DNA of 38,353 nucleotides from Rhodospirillales bacterium (GTDB lineage Bacteria; Pseudomonadota; Alphaproteobacteria; Rhodospirillales; SHVU01), in assembly GCA_009691105.1 (NCBI GenBank), contig SHVU01000017.1:1-38353 (forward strand), in the 5' to 3' direction. Positions 18,654-25,800 of this stretch are shown here, piece after piece. A model generated the notes under the pieces. It was given only the letters and a program-made list of their open reading frames with translations. It made no database searches and had not been told where the DNA came from. Numbering within the stretch: position 1 is the first letter of the stretch; each line of letters opens with the position of its first letter. The translations under genes and the position numbers were made by a program.

Positions 18654-19835
18654 ATGGCACAGCGCAATAACATCGAGACCTCGGGACGGCACTTTCTGCA
18701 GATTCCCGGTCCGACCAACGTTCCCGGGCGGATCCTGCGGGCGATCGAACGCCCGACCATCGATCACCGCGGTCCGGAATTCGCCCGACTCGCCAGCGAA
18801 ATCTTCTCCGGCTTAAAGCGCGTCGTTCAGACCACCTCGCCGGTCATCGTGTTCCCGTCCTCCGGCACCGGAGCCTGGGAAGCGGCCTTGGTCAACACGC
18901 TGTCGCCGGGCGATCGCATCCTGATGTGCGAGACCGGACATTTCGCGACGCTGTGGCGCGAGCTGGCGGCGCGTCTCGGCCTCGTCGTCGATTTCATCCC
19001 CTCCGATTGGCGCAGCCCCGTCGATCCCGCCGCCATCGAAGCCAAGCTTATCGAGGACAAGACGAAACAGATCAAAGCGGTCTGCGTCGTCCACAACGAG
19101 ACGTCGACCGGCGTCACCAGCGACATTCCGACAATCCGCGCCGCCATCGAGAAGACGCGCCATCCGGCCCTGTTGATGGTCGACACGATTTCCTCGCTCG
19201 CTTCCATCGACTATCGCCACGACGCCTGGGGCGTCGACGTGACGGTCGGCTGCTCGCAAAAAGGCTTGATGCTGCCGCCGGGCCTCGGGCTCAACGCCAT
19301 CTCGGCGAAAGCCATGGCAGCAACGAAGACGGCAAAGCTTCCCCGCTCCTACTGGGCCTGGGACGCGATGCTCGACATGAACAAGACGGGCTTCTTTCCC
19401 TATACGCCGTCGACCAATCTTCTGTTTGGTCTCGCCGAAGCGATCACCATGTTGGAAGAAGAAGGCCTGGAGAATGTCTTCGCCCGCCACAAGCGCTTGG
19501 CACGCGCGACGCGCGCCGCGGTCAAGGCATGGAAGCTCGAGATCCTCTGCCGCGACGAAGAGCGCCACAGCAATTCCCTGACCGCCGTCGTCATGCCGGA
19601 AAAGTCCGACGCCGACGAATTCCGCAAAGTCGTGCTCGAGCGATTCAACATGTCGCTCGGCAACGGCCTCGGCCGGCTCAAAGGCAAAGTTTTCCGCATC
19701 GGCCATCTCGGCTCGCTCAACGAGCTGATGCTGGCCGGAACGCTGTCGGGAATCGAAATGGGTTTCAAAGTCGCCGGTGTTCCGCATCGGCCCGGCGGGG
19801 TTCAGGCGGCGCTCGCCGACCTGACCAGCGACTAG
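18654..19835 (+). CDS. sgaA: Serine-glyoxylate / alanine-glyoxylate aminotransferase (class V, PLP)
   Basis: A 393-residue fold-type I aminotransferase. It begins with the family motif LQIPGPTNVPGRIL. FPSSGTGAWEAAL forms the cofactor phosphate-binding region, MVDTISSLASIDYR holds the conserved Asp, and the PLP-binding lysine is Lys203 in CSQKGLMLPPG. RIGHLG near the C-terminus carries the substrate-carboxylate Arg. The enzyme transaminates glyoxylate to glycine using serine (giving hydroxypyruvate) or alanine, as in the serine cycle and photorespiration-like glyoxylate disposal. Serine as donor is likely but not proved. It is divergent from the FAD/Fe-S dehydrogenase, which could supply glyoxylate. 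Confidence 0.9.
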   Translation: MAQRNNIETSGRHFLQIPGPTNVPGRILRAIERPTIDHRGPEFARLASEIFSGLKRVVQTTSPVIVFPSSGTGAWEAALVNTLSPGDRILMCETGHFATLWRELAARLGLVVDFIPSDWRSPVDPAAIEAKLIEDKTKQIKAVCVVHNETSTGVTSDIPTIRAAIEKTRHPALLMVDTISSLASIDYRHDAWGVDVTVGCSQKGLMLPPGLGLNAISAKAMAATKTAKLPRSYWAWDAMLDMNKTGFFPYTPSTNLLFGLAEAITMLEEEGLENVFARHKRLARATRAAVKAWKLEILCRDEERHSNSLTAVVMPEKSDADEFRKVVLERFNMSLGNGLGRLKGKVFRIGHLGSLNELMLAGTLSGIEMGFKVAGVPHRPGGVQAALADLTSD

Positions 19836-19879
19836 CCGCTTCGTTCGTCTAGCTTGCCGTAGGATAACTCCGGCGAAGA

Positions 19880-20939
19880 ATGGTCCAACCGTCACACACG
19901 AAGAGTTGGAATGAGCTAGCGACCCAAGAAGGGCTCGTTCACTAAGCCCATACCGAGCTGCACCACTACACCGGCCGGAGCGGGCTCAAGGGGATTTACA
20001 CCGCCGAGTCCATTTTGGCCACGCGATACGATAGCCTCAATGACGGAAGTGAAGTCGAACACTTTCGAGATTTTATAATCAGCGCGTTGGCTGATCGAAT
20101 GGTCCACGAACTGCAGCGGCTAAACAAAGACGATCTTCCAAACAAGTTAAGGGTCGCGAGATACGGCGGGAGGCAAGCTCTCGCGGGTCAAGAAGCAAAG
20201 AAATTAGTCGACATCCTATATCGCGTTACTCTCAAAGGCGGCACGGCAGGAATTCCATTTGCCACGCCTTTCATTGCATCGTTTTGTGTTTTGTAGCCAC
20301 GTTCACGACAATCCTTACGAGCGAGAGCACGGGCTTCTAAGTCAGTGGCGAGGGTATGGGCGCGAAGGAAGATATGCGTTGGTGTTTGATACAAAGCAGC
20401 TTTCGGAGCTTCTAAAATCAGAGGAACAACAATTCCGCTATCCGCACCTCGTGCTTGCAGACGTTGTCTACAATGATAGCGATTTAGATTTTCCAGAAAA
20501 ATTTAAGCCGCTGATTGACGTATTAGAAACCGCTTTCTGGCACACCATTTTTGAGCGAAAAGAAGACAGTGAGGCCGTATCCTGGCCGCTCTTCAATTCT
20601 CTGATGAATGGCATGATCCGGTTCAAACATCGGGGTTTCCGAGAATAACAAGAAGTGCGAATTGTTGCGTGTCCGATGTCAGAAGAACTGGATGGTCACC
20701 TGCTGGAAGTCCGGGAAGTTACTCCTGACCAAAACACTAATCGGCAAATCTGCGCAAGATCGCTGGACGAGAATATCCTCCCTTACATAAAGCTATTCGA
20801 CGGCACCCACTCAAAGCTCCCAATTAAGAGAATAATTGTGGGTCCGAGTCGCGACCAAAGGGACCGAATGCGCAATGTTAGAAAGCTTGTCGGTCGCAAT
20901 ATTCAAGTGGTGCGCTCAGAAACTCCCTACGTCGGCTAA
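19880..20939 (+). pseudogene. Broken DUF2971-family gene
   Basis: The conceptual protein matches DUF2971. It has LHHYTGRSGLKGIY and LATRYDSLNDGSE near the N-terminus, LLSQWRGYGREGRYALVFD in the middle, and QEVRIVACP followed by IKRIIVGP near the end. Three lesions interrupt it: an in-frame TAA at 19943-19945, 21 codons after the only plausible ATG; a frameshift from a 7-nt tandem duplication at 20281-20294; and an in-frame TAA at 20646-20648 where a Glu is usual (GFRE-stop-QEVRIV). The region is visibly AT-richer with different codon use from its neighbours, which suggests horizontal acquisition followed by decay. The function of DUF2971 is not known to me. A fresh assembly could in principle remove some lesions, but three make a pseudogene likely. 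Confidence 0.82.
20281..20294 (+). repeat. 7-nt tandem duplication causing a frameshift
   Basis: GTTTTGT occurs twice in direct tandem (20281-20287 and 20288-20294). Deleting one copy restores the reading frame exactly (…ASFCSHVHD…), so the second copy is the frameshifting event in the DUF2971 gene. Confidence 0.88.
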
Positions 20940-20973
20940 GCGGGAACAAGAGTTTGGCGATCGAGCAAAAGTG

Positions 20974-21930
20974 TCACGCGCCGGACCGCGTTCGCGCCAA
21001 GGGATGGCGGGTACGCACCAGCTCTTTTTTCCGCTCTTCCAGAACGTGCGTGTAGATCTGCGTCGTCGCGATGTCGGCGTGGCCGAGCATTTGCTGCAAC
21101 GAGCGCAGGTCCGCGCCACGGGCCAGCAAATGACTGGCGAAGGAATGGCGCAACACGTGCGGCGAGACGCGGCCGACGTCGATGCCGGCGGCGGCGGCAA
21201 GTTCCTTCATGAGTTGTCCAAACCGCGCCCTGGTCAGATGGCCTTCGGCAGCGCGCGACGGGAACAGGAACCGCTCCGCTCGGCGGGCGGCACGTTTGTC
21301 TTTGGGGATAAATTCTTCACGGACCGCGCCATAGGCGCCAATGGCTTTGGCCGCGGCACCGCCGAGCGGCACGACGCGCTCGCGCCCACCCTTGCCGCGC
21401 ACCTGGACCGATCCGCCGTCGCGGGCCAAGGCCGCTTTGGGCAAGCCGACCAGTTCGGAAACGCGAAGGCCCGTGGCGTAAATCAGTTCGAGCAGAGCTT
21501 TCAACCGTGTGCCTTCCGGGCCGCTGACGGCGGCAGCAGCATCGATCAGGCTTTCGACTTCTGGCTCGCTCAAATATTTCGGAAGCGGTTTCTCACGCTT
21601 CGGCCGGTCGACGGACACGGCCGGATCGTCCGGGCGATAGCCTTCGGTGGCGAGGAAGCGGAAGAACTGACCCAGCGCCGACAACCGACGCGCCGTCGTC
21701 GTTCGGGCCATTCCCGCCGCCCTCTGTCGAGCGAGATAGGCTTTCAGATCGGCCGTGGTCGCTTCGTCGATGGGACGATGACGGGCGACGAGAAACTGGG
21801 CGAAGTCTTCGCCGTCGCGGCGATAGGCGGCCAAGGTGTTGGCACTCGCCGCCCGTTCAGCGGCGATCATTTCCAGGAAAGCCTCGAAGCGAGGCGTCAG
21901 GATCTGAGGCCCCGTCGCCTTTCGAATCAC
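20974..21930 (-). CDS. xerD: Tyrosine recombinase XerD
   Basis: A 318-residue recombinase starting at GTG 21930. The frame is open further upstream, but that part is the other frame of the preceding gene. The N-terminal SAM-like core-binding domain (residues about 13-100) is followed by the catalytic domain with all signature residues: Arg156 (ATGLRVSEL), Lys180 (GKGGRERVVPL), His258 and Arg261 (HVLRHSFASHLL), His284 (LGHADIATT) and the nucleophile Tyr293 (IYTHV). With XerC it resolves chromosome dimers at dif. No integrase-type extra domain is seen. The GTG overlaps the TGA of the upstream gene, giving translational coupling. Confidence 0.93.
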   Translation of the reverse strand: MIRKATGPQILTPRFEAFLEMIAAERAASANTLAAYRRDGEDFAQFLVARHRPIDEATTADLKAYLARQRAAGMARTTTARRLSALGQFFRFLATEGYRPDDPAVSVDRPKREKPLPKYLSEPEVESLIDAAAAVSGPEGTRLKALLELIYATGLRVSELVGLPKAALARDGGSVQVRGKGGRERVVPLGGAAAKAIGAYGAVREEFIPKDKRAARRAERFLFPSRAAEGHLTRARFGQLMKELAAAAGIDVGRVSPHVLRHSFASHLLARGADLRSLQQMLGHADIATTQIYTHVLEERKKELVRTRHPLARTRSGA

Positions 21931-23768
21931 AGGCTCGCCGCCACGGCGGCCTCGATCGCGAGGCCCCGGGCCGGCTCCTGAAGGCCGACGGCCCGCAAGC
22001 TTTTCAAAATTTGGCGCATGACCAGCGGATTGGCTTGGCCCGGTCCGCCTTCGCCGAGAATGACCAGGGCGACCGCAACAGTCTCGCCGACTCGTTTGGC
22101 AGCAGCAGCGGATTCGAGGCGATACCACAGCGCCGGTTGCGGCATGACGATGTTGGCGCGCTGCGGTCCGTCGAGCAGACCGCTGACCATATCGGCCGGC
22201 ACCGGTTCGTCGAGGCCTTCAAATAGCGACAGCCACAGCGCCGCATCCTCGCGCGCCGCATCTTTCTTCTTTTTTTCGGTTTCCCACCAGGCGGCGAGGC
22301 CGTCCTTGGTCCAATCGTCCCACCGGGTGTTGCCGGAGAGACGGGCGAGCGGCGCCAATTCGCGCAACGTCGCCTTGGCTTCCTCATTGTTGAGGGCCTG
22401 CGTTCGCATCAGCGCGATCCATTGCTCGGCGGCATCGCGTTGACCGACGGCTAGGAACGCGCGAATGGCCTCGGGCGCGAACCACCCAAGTTCGGCTCCA
22501 GCCGGAATACGTGTCAGGATCGGAAGGAAAGTCCGCACCGTCGAGGCGAAGCGGCCGCCTTCCTTCGACGACGCCAACGCCCGGACCACGGCCTCGGCCT
22601 GGGCCGTCGGCACGGTCTGCAACAGCGCGGAGCGGAACAGCAAGGCGCGGGCCAGCGGCGGCGTCTTGGTTTCGGCCCGCGAGATCGGGTTGGCGAGATC
22701 GGCTCCGGCGAAGGGCGCATTGGTATAGATCTCGCGCACGACCTCGGCGTTCAGCGCGCCCACGGCCTCGGCGCGTTCGGCGGCTTCGAGGCGAAGCTCG
22801 ATCGGGAAATTCGGGCTGGTGGCGACGGCGCGCAAGATCGCCGGGCGATTGCTGGCGATCGAGTCGGTCGGCAAGCGCAGCCGTGCCGCCCGCGCCATCG
22901 CCAGATGCAACGGCGTCGGCTCGGGCAATTTGTCGATGGTGACTTTGCCGCCGGCGAGGGCCTCGACCAGGGCGTAGAAGGCAGGATCGTTGGCGCCCGA
23001 TTCGCGCAACAGCGCGACGCCGAGCGCCGCCTTGCTGTGCTCTTTTTCAAGCGACTGGCAGAAGATGAACGCCTTCTGCCAAAACGCGTCGCTCGGGGTG
23101 CCGGACCCGACATACCCCGACGCCAATTGGCAGACGCGCTGATGATCGTTGGCGAGCAACCGGCTATCAGCTTCAAGCCGCATCAGATCGGCGACGTCGC
23201 CGCGTCCCGGCGTGGCACTGATCAGAGCGTTGACACCTTCGACGTCGCCCATTTCGGCGAGGATGCTGGCGCGCAGCGCGATCAGGCTGCCCGGCTTCGC
23301 CTTGCCCTCGGGCGGCGGCGTCGTCGACAGCAACAAGCGCCTGGCCAAGCTGCGCATTTCGGGAGACACGGCATGGGCCGGGATTTGCTTGAGCAAGGTT
23401 TCGGCGACGGGGCGCGGCGTTCCCGCCCACATGCCCGGTCCGAATCCGCCATCGCTTTCGCTGAGCGTACCGACGGAATCGACTTCGATGCCGCCGACCG
23501 CGTTGACTTCGACCGGCGCAGCCTTGGGGACCAACGAGGTCGTCGTGTTCACCGGCGCGGTTTCCACCGCCTCCGGTCGGATTCGTCGCGGATCCAAGCT
23601 CGCCGGACCCAAGGTGCCGGGCGTGGCTTGTGGGGCTTCGGCCGGCCGCCGTTCGATCGGGGCTTGCGCCGAAACGCTGTGAACGAAACCCGCTGCGGCA
23701 ATCGTCGTCGCGGCGAGGACTATCGCCACCCGGCGACGCGACGCCGGCTTAACGCGGGAAGCGGTCAT
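21927..23768 (-). CDS. Exported helical-repeat-like protein of unknown function, coupled to xerD
   Basis: A 613-residue protein that I do not recognise as a named family. A basic N-terminus (RVKPASRRR) and a hydrophobic run ending SVSAQA form a clear signal peptide, so it should be periplasmic or envelope-attached. Residues 36-125 are low-complexity and rich in Pro, Thr and Val. The rest is Ala/Leu/Arg-rich and looks all-helical, compatible with a TPR- or SEL1-like solenoid, though no repeat consensus is certain. It overlaps the upstream 46-residue membrane protein by 20 nt and xerD by 4 nt (GTGA), so all three form one operon. Alphaproteobacterial relatives in the same xerD context are expected but were not checked. 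Confidence 0.85.
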   Translation of the reverse strand: MTASRVKPASRRRVAIVLAATTIAAAGFVHSVSAQAPIERRPAEAPQATPGTLGPASLDPRRIRPEAVETAPVNTTTSLVPKAAPVEVNAVGGIEVDSVGTLSESDGGFGPGMWAGTPRPVAETLLKQIPAHAVSPEMRSLARRLLLSTTPPPEGKAKPGSLIALRASILAEMGDVEGVNALISATPGRGDVADLMRLEADSRLLANDHQRVCQLASGYVGSGTPSDAFWQKAFIFCQSLEKEHSKAALGVALLRESGANDPAFYALVEALAGGKVTIDKLPEPTPLHLAMARAARLRLPTDSIASNRPAILRAVATSPNFPIELRLEAAERAEAVGALNAEVVREIYTNAPFAGADLANPISRAETKTPPLARALLFRSALLQTVPTAQAEAVVRALASSKEGGRFASTVRTFLPILTRIPAGAELGWFAPEAIRAFLAVGQRDAAEQWIALMRTQALNNEEAKATLRELAPLARLSGNTRWDDWTKDGLAAWWETEKKKKDAAREDAALWLSLFEGLDEPVPADMVSGLLDGPQRANIVMPQPALWYRLESAAAAKRVGETVAVALVILGEGGPGQANPLVMRQILKSLRAVGLQEPARGLAIEAAVAASL

Positions 23769-23889
23769 CAGGGAGGACCTTCTGAACCGTGGCAGTCGGC
23801 GCGGGAATGTTCCACGTCGCCAAAAACACAGCCCCGCCGATCACGAGCAGGATCAGGAGTCCGTAAATGGTATAGGCCGCGTATCTCAT
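23749..23889 (-). CDS. Small single-pass membrane protein (46 residues)
   Basis: A 46-codon gene easily missed by length cut-offs. It starts at ATG 23887-23889 and ends at TAA 23749-23751. Residues 8-25 form one hydrophobic helix (IYGLLILLVIGGAVFLAT), followed by a short polar tail with WNIPAPTATVQKVLPDDRFPR, whose Pro/Asp pattern looks conserved rather than random. A G-rich run (nine G on this strand) lies 2 nt before the start codon and would serve as the ribosome-binding site. Its end overlaps the start of the 613-residue exported protein by 20 nt, which argues for a joint function at the inner membrane. The function is unknown. Confidence 0.75.
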   Translation of the reverse strand: MRYAAYTIYGLLILLVIGGAVFLATWNIPAPTATVQKVLPDDRFPR

Positions 23890-23891
23890 GT

Positions 23892-23900
23892 CCCCCCCCC
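23892..23900 (+). repeat. Nine-base homopolymer (poly-C / poly-G) at the small gene's ribosome-binding site
   Basis: Nine consecutive C on the plus strand, which read as G9 directly upstream of the minus-strand ATG at 23889. Such tracts can slip in replication and would change the spacing of the ribosome-binding site without touching the coding frame. Confidence 0.9.
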
Positions 23901-23902
23901 AG

Positions 23903-23966
23903 CCTGTCGCACTGCATCGTCACGTGACCCTTGTCGCGCCAAACACGGCCCGCATCGGGCGACAGG
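23903..23966. promoter_or_regulatory. Palindrome and spaced inverted repeats in the divergent aroK / small-gene promoter region
   Basis: CCTGTCGC (23903-23910) and its reverse complement GCGACAGG (23959-23966) are separated by 48 nt. A further TGTCGC lies between them, and a perfect 10-bp palindrome GTCACGTGAC occupies 23919-23928. All lie between two divergent start codons. Regulator binding is a possibility, not a demonstration. Confidence 0.4.
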
Positions 23967-24076
23967 ATCGAGGCTTTTATGCTAGATTTCCAATATGGCA
24001 AATTTTCGGCAGTCTATCGGCTTCGAGCACGGCTTTCAACGGCGGCCGGTGGCACGGACACGGGCGTCAGACTGAC

Positions 24077-24634
24077 GTGAGCCCATCTATTGCGCCTCAA
24101 AAATCCATCGTCCTCGTGGGCCTGATGGGATCGGGAAAATCGAGCGTCGGCCGGCGTCTGGCCAAGCGCTTGAACCTGCCCTTCACGGATGCCGACCAGG
24201 AGATCTCGACGGCGGCCGGCTGTTCGGTCGAGGAGATTTTCGAACGCTACGGCGAATCGGCCTTTCGCGACGGCGAGCGGCGCGTCATTGCGCGGCTTCT
24301 CCACGAGGGTGCGAAAGTGCTCGCGACCGGTGGTGGCGCCTTCATGGACGCGGCGACGCGGGACAAGATTAGCGAGGCCAGCGTGTCGGTGTGGCTGCGC
24401 GCCGAGCTCGACGTTCTGGTCAACCGGGTTGGACGGCGCGGCGGCCGACCCCTCCTCAAGGACGTCGAGCCGCGCGAAAAGCTCGGTGAGCTGATCGCGG
24501 TCCGCTATCCGGTCTACGCCTTGGCCGACATCACCGTCGATACGGGGACCGAGCCACCCGAATCGACGGTCGACACCATCGTCGCGGCTCTCGACAATCA
24601 TCACCAACCGGCCCCGGTCGCCGCAAAATCATGA
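24077..24634 (+). CDS. aroK: Shikimate kinase
   Basis: A 185-residue AroK from the GTG at 24077. The frame is open for 63 further codons upstream, but that extension has no family similarity. The Walker A motif GLMGSGKSSVG lies at about residues 15-25, the shikimate-binding DADQEIS and FRDGERR segments follow, then ATGGGAF, and the lid Arg-rich RVGRRGGRPLL. It phosphorylates shikimate to shikimate 3-phosphate in the aromatic amino-acid pathway. The stop overlaps the aroB start (ATGA), as in many Proteobacteria, so the two are translationally coupled. The start codon has no clear ribosome-binding site. Confidence 0.94.
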   Translation: MSPSIAPQKSIVLVGLMGSGKSSVGRRLAKRLNLPFTDADQEISTAAGCSVEEIFERYGESAFRDGERRVIARLLHEGAKVLATGGGAFMDAATRDKISEASVSVWLRAELDVLVNRVGRRGGRPLLKDVEPREKLGELIAVRYPVYALADITVDTGTEPPESTVDTIVAALDNHHQPAPVAAKS

Positions 24635-25758
24635 ACGATCCCGTCCCGCCCCGCGAAGCCATCACCGTCGGTCTCGGCGCGCGTCGTTACGACGTCGTCA
24701 TCGGCGAAGGTCTCATCACCGAAGCCGGACAACTGGCTCGTCCGCTGCTCGACCGGCCCCGCGTCATCATCGTCACGGACTCGAAAGTCGCGCCGCTCTA
24801 TCTCGAACCGGTCAAGGCCGCCTTCGGTCGCGCCGGTGTCGACGCGCTCAGTGTCGTCGTCGATGCCGGCGAAGAGACCAAAGATCTCGAAAATCTCGGC
24901 CGCCTCGCCGACCAGCTCCTGGAAGCCCGCGTCGAACGCACGACGACACTCGTCGCGCTCGGCGGCGGCGTCGTCGGCGATCTCGCCGGATTCGCCGCGG
25001 CGGTGATCTTACGCGGCATCGACTTCATTCAAATTCCGACGACGCTGCTGGCCCAGGTCGATTCCTCGATCGGCGGCAAGACCGGCATCAACACCCGCTA
25101 TGGCAAGAACCTGATCGGCGCCTTCTATCAGCCGCGCCTCGTGCTCGCCGACATCCGCGCTCTAGACACGCTGCCGCCGCGCGAAGTCCGCTCCGGCTAC
25201 GCCGAGATCGTCAAATACGGGCTGATCGACGACGCCGCATTCTTCGAATGGCTCGAAGCCAATGGCGCGGCACTGCTCGCCGGCGATCGCGACCGCCGGC
25301 GCCACGCTGTCGCCAAAAGCTGCGCCGCCAAAGCTTCCGTCGTTGCCGAGGACGAACGCGAGACCGGACGGCGCGGCTTGCTCAATCTCGGCCACACCTT
25401 CGGCCATGCTCTCGAAGCCCTGACCGGATATGGCTCAGCACTCCTCCATGGCGAAGCCGTGGCCATCGGCATGGGCCTCGCGTTCGATTTGTCGGCGCGG
25501 TTGGGTCTTTGCCCGGCCGGCGATGCCGATCGCATCCGGCGCCATCTCAAAGCTTGCGGCTTGCCGACCGAACTCAAGGCCATCGCCGCGCCGTCCTGGA
25601 CCGCCGACGGCATCATCGAGACCATGACGCGTGACAAGAAAGTGAAGGACGGGCGCATCACCTTCATTCTGGCCAGGGGCATTGGCCGGGCCTTCGAATC
25701 CCGGGACGCGAGCCCCGAAGTGCTGAAGCAGGTCTTGAGCGACGCTCTCGTCCGCTGA
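24631..25758 (+). CDS. aroB: 3-dehydroquinate synthase
   Basis: A 375-residue AroB of normal length. NAD-binding DAGEETKD and GGGVVGDLAGFAAA motifs are followed by the QIPTTLLAQVDSSIGGKTGIN signature and the zinc ligands (Glu in GYAEIVKYG, His in NLGHTFGHALE and in LHGEAVAIGM). It converts DAHP to 3-dehydroquinate, step two of the shikimate pathway. It is co-transcribed with aroK through the ATGA overlap, and the CorC/HlyC gene follows 42 nt downstream. Confidence 0.97.
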   Translation: MNDPVPPREAITVGLGARRYDVVIGEGLITEAGQLARPLLDRPRVIIVTDSKVAPLYLEPVKAAFGRAGVDALSVVVDAGEETKDLENLGRLADQLLEARVERTTTLVALGGGVVGDLAGFAAAVILRGIDFIQIPTTLLAQVDSSIGGKTGINTRYGKNLIGAFYQPRLVLADIRALDTLPPREVRSGYAEIVKYGLIDDAAFFEWLEANGAALLAGDRDRRRHAVAKSCAAKASVVAEDERETGRRGLLNLGHTFGHALEALTGYGSALLHGEAVAIGMGLAFDLSARLGLCPAGDADRIRRHLKACGLPTELKAIAAPSWTADGIIETMTRDKKVKDGRITFILARGIGRAFESRDASPEVLKQVLSDALVR

Positions 25759-25800
25759 CGGGCGTGGGGCCCGCTTGGCCCCGTCATAAGGACAACGACG

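Noticed and set aside
20974-21930. Integrase of a mobile element next to the AT-rich DUF2971 remnant
   Set aside because: The recombinase has XerD length and motifs and is embedded in a conserved operon. I found no flanking direct repeats or tRNA target at this site.
23888-24076. Longer AroK N-terminus (63 extra codons)
   Set aside because: The extension has no shikimate-kinase similarity, crosses the regulatory repeats and begins opposite the ATG of the small membrane gene. GTG 24077 gives a normal family length.
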